From the NCBI RefSeq assembly GCF_034439435.1, contig NZ_JAPCKJ010000001.1, positions 1,178,001 to 1,242,000 on the forward strand: DNA of 64,000 nucleotides. The letters run 5' to 3'. The DNA is from Sarcina sp034439435. Lineage in GTDB: Bacteria; Bacillota; Clostridia; Clostridiales; Clostridiaceae. Positions 16,839 through 25,206 of the stretch are shown in pieces. The translations under genes were made by a program, and so were the position numbers. The first letter of the stretch is position 1; each line of letters opens with the position of its first letter. Under the pieces are notes generated by a model. The model was given only the letters and a program-made list of their open reading frames with translations. It made no database searches and was not told the DNA's origin.

Positions 16839-18374
16839 CTACTTTCCCCCCATACCACTCATAATTTCTTTAATTTGAGTTTTTAGTACGTCTGATTTTC
16901 CACCGAATATAGCTTGAATATTTTCTCCAACTTGCATTACACCAGCTGCTCCAAGCTCTTTTAATCTGTCTTTATTAACTTTACTTGAATCATTAACTGT
17001 TACTCTCAATCTAGTTATACAAGCATCTAATTTATTTATGTTACCTGCACCACCTAAAGCTATTAAAATTTCAGCCGCTAAATCATCATTTGAAGTTGTA
17101 TGTTCATTATCTATATCATCAAATATATCGTCATCTTCTCTACCAGGAGTCTTAAGATTAAACTTTCTAATAAAGAATCTAAATAGGAAGTAGTAAACTA
17201 CTGCGAAGCATAATCCTACAACTATTACTAACCACCATCTAGTTCTGTTTGGTATTACACCAAATAACATGAAGTCAATAAGACCACCTGAGAAAGTCAT
17301 ACCAACTTTAACATTTAATATTTGCATTATCATAAATGAAAGACCTGCTAATACACAGTGTATTGCGAATAACACTGGTGCAACGAATAAGAATGCAAAT
17401 TCTAAAGGTTCAGTAATACCTGTTAAGAATGAAGTTAATGCTGCTGAGAATAAGATACCAGCTGCGATTTTCTTCTTACCTGGTTTAGCTTCATGGTACA
17501 TTGCTAAAGCCGCTGCTGGTAATCCAAACATCATGAATGGGAATTTACCAGTCATAAATGTACCTGCTGTAAATGGAACTCCATCTTTTAATTGAGCAAA
17601 GAATATTTGTTGGTCTCCCATTACTAGTTGACCAGCATTGTTTGTGTATTCTCCAAATTGATACCAGAATGGGTTATACCAAATATGGTGTAATCCAAAT
17701 GGAATTAATGCTCTTTCTATAACTCCAAATAAGAAAGCTGCTATTGTTGGGTTAGCATCTATCATACTCTTTGAGAAGTATAATAAAGCATTTTGTATTG
17801 GTGGCCATACAAATACCATGATTCCACCTATAATTAATGCTGCTAAAGCTGTTACTATTGGAACGAATCTCTTACCAGCAAAAAATCCTAAATATGAAGG
17901 TAATTCTATTTTATAGAATTTCTTAAATAAAGCTGAGGCTACAACCCCGATTATAATACCACCAAAAACACCGGTTTGAAGTGTTGGTATTCCAAGAACG
18001 GTTGCATACATACCTGTTTTAACATTTGCAACTACATCAGCAGTTACTCCAGCACCGATTCCCATTGTTACATTAAGTATTAAGAATCCAACGATTGCCG
18101 CAAGCCCTGCAACACCGTCTCCTTCAGCTAATCCTACAGCAACACCTACTGCGAAGATTAATGGTAAGTTAGCAAATATAATATCTCCAGCACTAGTCAT
18201 TATTGTTGCTATTAATTGGAACCATCCTGCATTTAACGCTGGTGCAATGTTTAAGAAATCTGGATTTTGAAACATTGTACCAAATCCAAGTAATAAACCT
18301 GCCGCTGGTAATAAAGCAACTGGTAACATTAGGGCTTTACCTATTCTTTGTAAAACTCCAAAAGCTTTCTTCAT
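16839..18374 (-). CDS. PTS IICB permease, glucose/N-acetylglucosamine family
   Basis: 511 residues. A multi-spanning IIC domain (about residues 1-400), with MLPVALLPAAGLLLGFG near the start and GITEPLEFAFLFVAPVLF conserved, is followed by a cytoplasmic IIB domain (about 430-511) with the phosphorylated cysteine in INKLDACITRLRV (C452). No IIA is fused; it is encoded separately downstream. The branch includes glucose, GlcNAc and maltose transporters; the sugar cannot be fixed from sequence alone. ATG preceded by AAGGAGAG. Preceded by a RAT/terminator (18437-18536) and by the licT-like gene, which implies substrate-dependent antitermination. Confidence 0.93.
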   Translation of the reverse strand: MKKAFGVLQRIGKALMLPVALLPAAGLLLGFGTMFQNPDFLNIAPALNAGWFQLIATIMTSAGDIIFANLPLIFAVGVAVGLAEGDGVAGLAAIVGFLILNVTMGIGAGVTADVVANVKTGMYATVLGIPTLQTGVFGGIIIGVVASALFKKFYKIELPSYLGFFAGKRFVPIVTALAALIIGGIMVFVWPPIQNALLYFSKSMIDANPTIAAFLFGVIERALIPFGLHHIWYNPFWYQFGEYTNNAGQLVMGDQQIFFAQLKDGVPFTAGTFMTGKFPFMMFGLPAAALAMYHEAKPGKKKIAAGILFSAALTSFLTGITEPLEFAFLFVAPVLFAIHCVLAGLSFMIMQILNVKVGMTFSGGLIDFMLFGVIPNRTRWWLVIVVGLCFAVVYYFLFRFFIRKFNLKTPGREDDDIFDDIDNEHTTSNDDLAAEILIALGGAGNINKLDACITRLRVTVNDSSKVNKDRLKELGAAGVMQVGENIQAIFGGKSDVLKTQIKEIMSGMGGK

Positions 18375-18436
18375 CTTAATCTCTCCTTTTTTAAATGATT
18401 TCTTTCTTTATAATTCCTCAAAATATATAAAAAATA

Positions 18437-18536
18437 AAGACTCAAATTTATTATTCCTATAAGACACCTATTTTATGATTCAATAGGTATTAAAATAATA
18501 AATCCAAGTCTTGCCTGCTAATCCAGTAACAATCCT
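18437..18536 (-). promoter_or_regulatory. RAT antiterminator and overlapping terminator upstream of the PTS genes
   Basis: A ribonucleic antiterminator at 18536-18506 (minus: AGGATTGTTACTGGATTAGC then AGGCAAGACTT) matches the LicT/SacY RAT consensus. Its 3' part overlaps a long terminator stem (AAGACTTGGATTTATTATT with AATAATAAATTTGAGTCTT, wobble-tolerant, arms reaching 18437) ending in TTTATTTTTT. RAT and terminator are mutually exclusive, so binding of the antiterminator lets transcription enter the IICB and IIA genes. The RAT begins inside the TAG stop of the antiterminator gene. Confidence 0.92.
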
Positions 18537-19383
18537 AGCTATTCTCTTTTATTACAGATATAACTCTGTGAATATGCATTGTTAAATATAATATTTCGTC
18601 ATCACTAACTTTATAATTGTACTTTGTGCCCATATAATCTTTTATTTTTACGGCACATTCATATGCATCCTTGTAATTAACCTTAATTACTTCTAAAAAT
18701 GAATTTTCTTTATTTTCGCTTTGAGTATCTGTCATAACTCTTTTTGCAAAATACTTCAAATGCGTAAGTAGCCTATCATAACTTATATCGTCATCATCAA
18801 ACTCAACTGAAAAATTGTATCTTATGATATTTAAAATTCCTTTTACTATGTTAGTCATTTTTGTTGATTGACTTGCTGTCTCTTGATAGGTAGCATTTAT
18901 TATATGTAATGCTATAAATCCAGCTTCATCAATAGGTAGTGATATCTTTAATTTTGAATTAATATGATCTACCGCCCAAAGTCCAATTTCAAATTCTTCT
19001 TTATGAATCCTTTTTATTTCATGTAAAAATTCATTTTTAATTTTAATGTTTTTTTGATATCTTTTAATTGAAAAAGCAATGTGGTCTGCTAGAGAAATGT
19101 AAACTTGTTTATCAAGCTTTCTATCTAGTGTTTTTTCAGCATGTATTATTATCTCATGAGCTAATTGAAAAATACCATCTGGAATTTGATTAATAAGTCT
19201 TTTTATCTTATCTCCTACTCCACGTTTATCAACAGTAAATGTTTTTTCTATTTTACTGTTATCAATCTCTTGACCTACTTTTTTCTTAAAAGCTATTCCA
19301 CACCCCATTAAAATAACTTCTTTCTTAGTCTTTGGGTCTATTGATACTACTACATTATTATTAAGAATTTTCTCTATGATCAT
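18535..19383 (-). CDS. licT: BglG/LicT-family transcriptional antiterminator
   Basis: 282 residues. An N-terminal CAT RNA-binding domain (about 1-55: MIIEKILNNNVVVSIDPKTK) is followed by PRD1 (about 65-170) and PRD2 (about 172-282). All four regulatory histidines have counterparts: H101 and H160 in PRD1, H208 and H270 in PRD2. These are phosphorylated by the cognate IIB (inactivating) and by HPr (activating) in the family. A RAT precedes this gene and another lies between it and the PTS genes, so it autoregulates and controls the PTS. The symbol denotes the family; target sugar unknown. Confidence 0.92.
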   Translation of the reverse strand: MIIEKILNNNVVVSIDPKTKKEVILMGCGIAFKKKVGQEIDNSKIEKTFTVDKRGVGDKIKRLINQIPDGIFQLAHEIIIHAEKTLDRKLDKQVYISLADHIAFSIKRYQKNIKIKNEFLHEIKRIHKEEFEIGLWAVDHINSKLKISLPIDEAGFIALHIINATYQETASQSTKMTNIVKGILNIIRYNFSVEFDDDDISYDRLLTHLKYFAKRVMTDTQSENKENSFLEVIKVNYKDAYECAVKIKDYMGTKYNYKVSDDEILYLTMHIHRVISVIKENS

Positions 19384-19419
19384 AGATTTGTCAACTCCTT
19401 GGTCTTGAGAAAATAAAAA

Positions 19420-19485
19420 ACCTAAATTAAGAAAATAGTGTACCTTTCTTAATTTAGGTATTGCCTGCTTTACAGTAACAATCCT
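19420..19485 (-). promoter_or_regulatory. RAT antiterminator and terminator in the licT leader
   Basis: The RAT at 19485-19456 (minus: AGGATTGTTACTGTAAAGCA then GGCAATACCT) overlaps a 14-bp terminator stem (CCTAAATTAAGAAA 19421-19434 with TTTCTTAATTTAGG 19445-19458) followed by TTTTTTATTTT. This gives the antiterminator gene autogenous control. Confidence 0.92.
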
Positions 19486-19504
19486 GTTCTATAATTACAC
19501 TGTA

Positions 19505-19533
19505 ATTATAGCATCAGATTTTGCTTCTGTAAA
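19505..19533 (-). promoter_or_regulatory. Sigma-A promoter of the licT-PTS operon
   Basis: Minus-strand TTTACA (19533-19528), exactly 17 bp, then TATAAT (19510-19505) preceded by TGC (extended -10). It lies just upstream of the first RAT, so the transcript begins a few bases before the antiterminator. Confidence 0.85.
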
Positions 19534-19565
19534 GCTTTTATTCGTTTTATCTACATCTTTCGACT

Positions 19566-20462
19566 TTATTTTTGTGACGCTAATGCATCGTATATTTTTG
19601 AAAGATTTTCTTTCATAGCATCTAAGTAACTTATACCATCTTCATTACTTTCTAATGTATATATTTTCTCAATTTTTCCTCCAACCTCATTTGCTAATGT
19701 TTGTGATATTTTCTCACTAGCTAATTCAGGCATAAAGATTGTTTTTATATTATTCTCTTTACAGAACTTAACTATTTCTTGCATTTTTTGAGGAGTTATT
19801 TCTCCCTCTCCAAAAAGATTTTCAACACTAACTTGTTTTAAACCAAATTCTCTGCATAAATATCCAAACGCTGCATGCCCAGTAACAAAATCTTTGTTAG
19901 TTAATCCATTGAACTTTTCTTTATACTCATTTGCTAAAGAATCAGCTTGCTCTGAAAACTTATTATAATTCTCTTCATAGTAAGCTTTATTTTCTGGATC
20001 CACTTCAACTAAAGCATTTTTTATATTTAATGCTTCCACTTTTGCTCCATTTAAACTCAACCAAAGATGAGGATCTACTTTATCCCCTTCTTTTAATACA
20101 TCTGCTCCAGTAGATGCATCTACTGTTTTAACCTCTTTATTTTCTATTGTATTAAGCACTTGATCTATCCAATGTTCCATACCTAATCCATTATAAACAA
20201 AAACTTTCGCTTTATTTAATTCAAGTAAATCTTGAGTTTTAGGTTCAAAATCATGTGGTTCTGCTCCGTTAGGAACCATTGTTTTTATATTCACCTTATC
20301 TCCACCGATTATTTCAGTAAATTCTCTTAAAGGCTCAATGCTTACAACTACATCTACTTTTCCGTTATCTTTGTTATTTTCAGCAGTTTTAGCACTTTGG
20401 CATCCAACAAAAAAAGCTGCCATAATTATACCTAAAAAAACTGTAATTAATTTCTTTCCCAT
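19566..20462 (-). CDS. znuA: Zinc/manganese ABC transporter substrate-binding lipoprotein
   Basis: About 298 residues from ATG 20462, chosen because GGAGGGAAT precedes it; an in-frame ATG at 20480 lacks a ribosome site. Signal peptide MGKKLITVFLGIIMAAFFVG with lipobox FVGC. Cluster A-I features: VVVSIEPLREF, VPNGAEPHDFEPKTQDLLEL (ligand H), a short KVDPHLWLS second ligand region, GHAAFGYLCREFGL (third His) and FMPELASEK with a terminal D-containing segment. There is no long His-rich loop as in Gram-negative ZnuA. No permease or ATPase gene is adjacent, so it works with a transporter encoded elsewhere. Zinc is inferred, manganese possible. Confidence 0.88.
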   Translation of the reverse strand: MGKKLITVFLGIIMAAFFVGCQSAKTAENNKDNGKVDVVVSIEPLREFTEIIGGDKVNIKTMVPNGAEPHDFEPKTQDLLELNKAKVFVYNGLGMEHWIDQVLNTIENKEVKTVDASTGADVLKEGDKVDPHLWLSLNGAKVEALNIKNALVEVDPENKAYYEENYNKFSEQADSLANEYKEKFNGLTNKDFVTGHAAFGYLCREFGLKQVSVENLFGEGEITPQKMQEIVKFCKENNIKTIFMPELASEKISQTLANEVGGKIEKIYTLESNEDGISYLDAMKENLSKIYDALASQK

Positions 20463-20475
20463 ATTCCCTCCAGTT

Positions 20476-20490
20476 TGCAAATGATTTGCA
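20476..20490 (-). promoter_or_regulatory. Perfect palindrome between promoter and znuA, candidate metal-regulator operator
   Basis: TGCAAA-TGA-TTTGCA (15 bp) sits immediately downstream of a TATAAT (20498-20493) and upstream of the znuA ribosome site, where a repressor would block transcription. A Fur/Zur-family regulator is the natural candidate, but the sequence differs from the Bacillus Zur box. Confidence 0.45.
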
Positions 20491-20567
20491 TTATTATAAT
20501 ATAAACTTTATATTACTTTTCTATTATTGTCAATATTTATAAAAAAACTATCATAGAAAGTAAAAAA

Positions 20568-20605
20568 ATAAGACTCTACCATTAATTCCTTTGATAAAGT
20601 CTTAT
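20568..20605 (-). terminator. Probable terminator after yhaN-like gene
   Basis: ATAAGACT / AGTCTTAT stem (8 bp) with a long loop, followed by a run of seven T on the minus strand; located a few bases past the yhaN-like stop codon. Confidence 0.6.
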
Positions 20606-20617
20606 ACTCTTTAAACT

Positions 20618-23386
20618 TTAAAGCTCTATTATATTTATATTTTCTCTTTCCTTTAAAAGATTAATTTCTCTCTTTTGACAAGTAAATAAAATTATTTGAT
20701 TCTTTTCTGATCTTCTATATATTATATCTAACATAGTCTTTAATCTTTTATCATCATATTGAGTAAAACTTTCATCTAGTATTATAGGAACTTTTTTATT
20801 TTCAAATATTATATCAATAATACCTATTCGAAGAGCTAAATATATTTGATCATAAGTTCCACTACTAAGATAATTAGTATCCATAATAGCATTATTTTTT
20901 GTATTTTTAACAACTAAATTATAATCCTCTGATACCTTTAAATCCTTATATACTCCCTTAGTTACTTCTCCAAAAACCTCTTCTACTTTTTTATTTATTA
21001 CAGGCCCGAAGCTCTTTTGAAGTTCTTTAAAAGCTTTCTCCATATACTTTGCTGCAATCTCTATACCTTTTAAATTTTTTTCTAACAATTTGATTTTTTC
21101 TTTTACTTCTGCTAAATCTTCATCTATTATAAATAAACTTCTACAGGTTAATTCTTTACTACTTATTAGATATTCTACATCTTTTATTTCTTTTTCAACA
21201 TTCAATAATTCATTATTTTTGCTCTTTATTTCCTTTAAAATTTCTTCTTCACTATAATAATCTTCCTCAATATCCTTAGTTAATTCATACTTAAGTCCAT
21301 TTTTAACTTCTGCTACATCTCTTCCTTTAAGTAACAGCTTACAACTTTCCATTACCCCATTTAGTTTATTTTCTAAACTTTCCTTATATTCTATCTTTTT
21401 TAATATTTCATCTAAACTAAAATATACTTCCCTTAATTCCTTGTTTTGTAAAGATGTATTGATTAAATAATTTCTAATTCTACTCTCTAAGCTTAGAATA
21501 TTATGATTTAACTCACTTAAATTTTCTTCTACTTCTTTCAATTCTGCTTTTTTTCTATTTAGCAAATCTTCTTGATTTTTCTTTTCTCTTGAAAGCTCCA
21601 AGATTTCCTCTAAAGAATTTGCTCTAGTAACCTTTAGAAGCTTTTCTATAAAAGCTTGATTATTTGATAATATTTCCTTAGTTTCTTCTTCTTTCAATAG
21701 AACTAAACTTTTTTCTTTTTCTTTGATTTCAATTGAAAGAATATCTAATTCTTTTTTGATAAATCTATAATCTTCTAATGTTTCCTTAATAGCATAATCA
21801 TTTTTTACATTAAGAAAATTTTTATATTCATTAATTTTATTTTCTAATGATTTTAATTCCTCTTTTTCTTTTATAGAATTATCTATTTCACTAATTATCT
21901 CATTTATATTATTTTTTTCCTTTTTATAAGAATTGCTTTTAGCTAACAAAAAGATAAATGATAACATTCCAACTATTGCCAATGCTAAATTTATTATATT
22001 TTCACTCTTTAAATAATTGAAAAAGAAAAAAAGAAAAATTACTCCACTTATAATTTCTCCTATTCTGCATAAAAGAATCTTCTTTGAAAAGCTATTGTCT
22101 TTATCCTGAAATTCTTCTAAATCATCTTTAAAATCATTTTTCCCTAAATTATATCTTTTCTCTAAATCATATTTTTCTAAATCACTTTCTATTTCAATTA
22201 CTAAACTATCATTTAATCTTAAAGCATTTAAATGACTTAAAAAATCATTTTTCTTTTCATTTAATTGATAGAGTCCACTCTTAATTTCTTTTATAACCTC
22301 ATAGTTTTCCTTTAGCTTACTTTCCTCAACTCTTAACTCAATTAGCTTAGTTTCTAAATTATTTGATAACTCATTTAAAATCCCATATTTTTTTAATTTT
22401 TCGTTGTATTCATTTATAGAGTCTTTTAATTCACTTATTTTCTCTTCTTTTTCTTTCATAGAATTTTTTAGAACTTCATGATTTCTGAATTCTTCTTTTA
22501 ATTCATTAATCTTTTTTAGGTCACATATAGCTTGTACATCTTTTAATTCTTCCAATAAAGTTCTTAGATTATTTTCTAACTCTTCTTTTTTATTTAAGTA
22601 TTCATTTATATTTTCATACTCATTTTTTAGTTCTGATTTTTTCAGATGTTCCTTTGCTTGTTCTAGTTCCTTAATTCTAAGATTTAAATCCTCTTTTTTT
22701 AATTTTAGTTTATTCAAATATACTTCATTTTCTATATTTTCTTCATGAATAACTATTCTTTTATATCGTTCTTCTAAAAGATTGCTTTCTTTGACCTTTA
22801 ATAAATCAAGCTTCCCTGTTTTTCTTAAATTGGTTAATTGCTTTTTATTTTCATTTAAATTATTTTTTATTTTTTTATAAGAAACTTCATCTGCTCCGCA
22901 CTCTAAAATATTTATAATCTTATTTAAGACATCATCTTGTTTAGAATTTTCTACACTACATCCCATTTGACTTATGAATAGAGTGTTTTTAAATCCATCT
23001 GCTGAAATATTTAATATATCTTTTCCAGGCTCTTGCCAAGAATATTTATTTATTTTCTCTCCTGTTATATTATTAAAAATATTTCCTTCATCGTATTTCT
23101 TAGTCTTTCCAAAGCTTCTATCTATTAAAAGTTCTTCATTTTCTACTTCTATAAGTAACTCTCCTGAAAATGTACTTTTTCCTATTGGAGTATATTTTGC
23201 TCTATCTGCTAAAGATTTTTTACCTTTTTTGTTATCAACGCCATATAGCATAACCTTTATGAAAGATTGTAGTGTACTTTTACCACTTTCATTTTCACCA
23301 TAAATTATGTTAAATCCCTCTTTTAATTCTAATTCTTTATTTTCTAATTTCCCAAAGGATTTTGCATTTATTTTCTTAATTATCAT
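20618..23386 (-). CDS. yhaN: SbcC/Rad50-like AAA ATPase with membrane hairpin (YhaN type)
   Basis: 922 residues. Split ABC-type ATPase: Walker A IIYGENESGKSTLQSF (28-43) and Q-loop FISQMG (138-142) at the N-terminus; signature YLSSGTYDQIYLALR and Walker B VPIILDESFTQYDD near the C-terminus; long coiled coils between. Two strongly hydrophobic segments (about 441-483) interrupt the coiled coil where Rad50 has its zinc hook, so the apex probably sits in the membrane. It overlaps the upstream nuclease gene by 11 bases, as in an SbcCD/Mre11-Rad50 pair. This matches Bacillus YhaN (with YhaO). A repair role is inferred. Confidence 0.85.
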   Translation of the reverse strand: MIIKKINAKSFGKLENKELELKEGFNIIYGENESGKSTLQSFIKVMLYGVDNKKGKKSLADRAKYTPIGKSTFSGELLIEVENEELLIDRSFGKTKKYDEGNIFNNITGEKINKYSWQEPGKDILNISADGFKNTLFISQMGCSVENSKQDDVLNKIINILECGADEVSYKKIKNNLNENKKQLTNLRKTGKLDLLKVKESNLLEERYKRIVIHEENIENEVYLNKLKLKKEDLNLRIKELEQAKEHLKKSELKNEYENINEYLNKKEELENNLRTLLEELKDVQAICDLKKINELKEEFRNHEVLKNSMKEKEEKISELKDSINEYNEKLKKYGILNELSNNLETKLIELRVEESKLKENYEVIKEIKSGLYQLNEKKNDFLSHLNALRLNDSLVIEIESDLEKYDLEKRYNLGKNDFKDDLEEFQDKDNSFSKKILLCRIGEIISGVIFLFFFFNYLKSENIINLALAIVGMLSFIFLLAKSNSYKKEKNNINEIISEIDNSIKEKEELKSLENKINEYKNFLNVKNDYAIKETLEDYRFIKKELDILSIEIKEKEKSLVLLKEEETKEILSNNQAFIEKLLKVTRANSLEEILELSREKKNQEDLLNRKKAELKEVEENLSELNHNILSLESRIRNYLINTSLQNKELREVYFSLDEILKKIEYKESLENKLNGVMESCKLLLKGRDVAEVKNGLKYELTKDIEEDYYSEEEILKEIKSKNNELLNVEKEIKDVEYLISSKELTCRSLFIIDEDLAEVKEKIKLLEKNLKGIEIAAKYMEKAFKELQKSFGPVINKKVEEVFGEVTKGVYKDLKVSEDYNLVVKNTKNNAIMDTNYLSSGTYDQIYLALRIGIIDIIFENKKVPIILDESFTQYDDKRLKTMLDIIYRRSEKNQIILFTCQKREINLLKERENINIIEL

Positions 23387-24521
23387 TTAAATTCACTTCT
23401 CCATCTAAAAGACTTTCCATACCAAATCTAAAAGCTATATCAAGTATTTCATCATCCTCTTCTCCTGATTCAAAAGCATCTTTTATTAGGGAACAAAAAA
23501 TACCTTTAATTGAATATTCATTACTAAGCTCATCTATATCTATTTTAATTCTAGTAGAGTTCTCAATCTTACAATAAAAAAATTTCTCTCTAATTAAATT
23601 TTCCAATAAATCAGTGTCAATTTTAAAATGCTCCTCTATATTTCCTTTTAATATAACTTTAAATAAATTTTTTACTCTTGATTCTTTTGAAAAAGTATTT
23701 AATATTTTTTCGATTATTTCTTCCTTAGTTTCACATCCTGATACATCAACTTCTTTTATGAAATATTCTCTTTTATTCATTTTTACAAAGTTTAAATCTA
23801 CTGCTCCTAAAGTTACATTTCCTAATATTATTCCTTTGTTTCCAGCTTCATCAAACCCTCTTCCCTCTGGACAACCTACATACGCATAATAAGTTTTACC
23901 GATTTTCTTTATTCCTGAAAACTTATGAATATGACCTAAAGCTATATAATCCATATTACTAGCTTCTATCTCTTTAAATAAAAGAGGATTGTATTCTCCA
24001 ACTTCATTATTTCCTAACTCTCCATGTAGAAGCATAATTTTTATTAAATTTTTATCATCTTCTTCCACTCTAAAATCTTTTAGTTGTGATTCCCTAATAT
24101 ACTTATCATTGAATGATGCTCCATATACCACTGTGTTTAATTCAGGTATTTCTACCCTCTCCATTTGATTATTAAATATATAAACATTTTTTCCCCAACT
24201 AATCATGTTATAAAAAGATTTTTTATTATAAGGATCATGGTTTCCAGCAGCAATAAATACTTTTATATTATGCCTACTTAGTTTATCCATCTGATCTTTT
24301 ATAAAAATAAGAGTACTCTTTTCCACAGTATCATTGTCAAAAAGGTCTCCTGTTAAAAGAATTAAATCAACTTTTTCATCTATTCCTTTATTTATTATTT
24401 TACTAAAGCATTCTCTTAATTCTGCTCTTCTCATTACACCTATTTCTTTTGGTAATTCCTTAAAAGGAGTATCAAAATGAATATCGCTACAATGTAATAT
24501 TTTTACCTTTTTCAACAGCAT
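23376..24521 (-). CDS. yhaO: Mre11/SbcD-like metallophosphoesterase (YhaO type)
   Basis: 381 residues. Calcineurin-like nuclease motifs in order: KILHCSDIHFDTPF (7-20), LLTGDLFDND (about 54), AAGNHDPY (about 91), LLHGELG and ALGHIHKF. The C-terminal ~140 residues form a capping region of the DNA repair exonuclease family. It overlaps the ATPase gene downstream by 11 bases, so the two are translationally coupled partners. GAGGTG lies only two bases before ATG 24521 and eight before the third codon, TTG (24515); the true start may be TTG. Confidence 0.87.
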   Translation of the reverse strand: MLLKKVKILHCSDIHFDTPFKELPKEIGVMRRAELRECFSKIINKGIDEKVDLILLTGDLFDNDTVEKSTLIFIKDQMDKLSRHNIKVFIAAGNHDPYNKKSFYNMISWGKNVYIFNNQMERVEIPELNTVVYGASFNDKYIRESQLKDFRVEEDDKNLIKIMLLHGELGNNEVGEYNPLLFKEIEASNMDYIALGHIHKFSGIKKIGKTYYAYVGCPEGRGFDEAGNKGIILGNVTLGAVDLNFVKMNKREYFIKEVDVSGCETKEEIIEKILNTFSKESRVKNLFKVILKGNIEEHFKIDTDLLENLIREKFFYCKIENSTRIKIDIDELSNEYSIKGIFCSLIKDAFESGEEDDEILDIAFRFGMESLLDGEVNLNDN

Positions 24522-24580
24522 GACACCTCGCTTATTCCAATTTATTCTAATTTTATCATAGAGAATGTCAAAAAAAAAGA

Positions 24581-24611
24581 CTATCTAGAGGATGTAACAT
24601 CCTCTAGATAG
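24581..24611. terminator. Strong bidirectional terminator
   Basis: 15-bp perfect stem CTATCTAGAGGATGT / ACATCCTCTAGATAG with minimal loop. It has T runs on both sides (CTTTTT on plus, a run of nine or more T on minus) and lies downstream of the 38-residue ORF. Confidence 0.9.
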
Positions 24612-24628
24612 CTTTTTGCGGTAGAAGT

Positions 24629-24745
24629 TTAAGCTTCATGTTTTGGTGGTTTACCTTCCATAACACTTCCTCCTGCTATATCTTCAGAATCACTATGTAG
24701 GTTATCTTCAATGGTCGTTTCTGCGTTTGTTTCTGCAATGCCCAT
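24629..24745 (-). CDS. Small acidic protein, 38 residues, next to SASP gene
   Basis: An ORF of 38 codons, beginning MGIAETNAETTIEDNL and ending EGKPPKHEA. It has a strong ribosome site (GTAGGAGGTAATATAT before ATG 24745) and a strong terminator 18 bases after the stop. It is acidic in its first half, with no membrane segment and no cysteine. It lies 61 bases after the SASP gene on the same strand with no terminator between, so the two are probably co-transcribed in the forespore. I do not recognise a family; a short spore protein is the simplest guess. Confidence 0.7.
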   Translation of the reverse strand: MGIAETNAETTIEDNLHSDSEDIAGGSVMEGKPPKHEA

Positions 24746-24806
24746 ATATATTACCTCCTACTTTCAAATGAATCTTTGGTTTAATTAAGTACTAGCGAAA
24801 GGGTTA

Positions 24807-24989
24807 TTATTTTAACTGACTTTCATAAGCTTCTACCATTCTTTTTACCATTTCGCCGCCTACGGAACCACATTGTCTTGAACTTAGGTCTCCATTATAA
24901 TCTGAGAATGGTACACCTAGCTCTCTAGCTACCTCAGTCTTGAATTTACTTAATCCATTTTTTGCTTCTGGAACTAATGTTTTTGACAT
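24807..24989 (-). CDS. ssp: Alpha/beta-type small acid-soluble spore protein
   Basis: 60 residues. SASPs coat spore DNA and protect it against UV, heat and chemicals; the GPR protease degrades them at germination. It begins MSKTLVPEAKNGLSKFKTEV, with the germination-protease region KFKTEVARELGV (about 15-26) and the conserved DNA-binding segment RQCGSVGGEMVKRMVE (about 38-53). It is short for the family, as clostridial SASPs are. The ATG follows AAAGGAGGAATTAGAA. Expression in the forespore (sigma G) is expected from the family; I could not identify an unambiguous sigma G promoter. Which numbered ssp gene this is cannot be told from the sequence. Confidence 0.96.
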   Translation of the reverse strand: MSKTLVPEAKNGLSKFKTEVARELGVPFSDYNGDLSSRQCGSVGGEMVKRMVEAYESQLK

Positions 24990-25206
24990 TTCTAATTCCT
25001 CCTTTGGCTTTGGTAATTTGTAAGCTTGAAATTTGTTTATCTCTTGCTTACACTATTATATTAACCAGAATGCAGATTATAAACCTATGAAATAGAAGGA
25101 TTTTTATCTATATAATGCCAATATAATATAACTCTCTTTCAAAGCAATTTAGACTCTTAAAAAGTAACTACCAATGAAAATTCACCTAAAACCTCTATAT
25201 AATTAT

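Noticed and set aside
16301..16864. 187-codon plus-strand frame
   Set aside because: It is antisense to the PTS IIA gene, which has perfect domain motifs; no ribosome site supports the antisense frame.
22974..23303. 109-codon plus-strand frame in yhaN
   Set aside because: Antisense shadow of the ATPase N-terminal domain; no SD.
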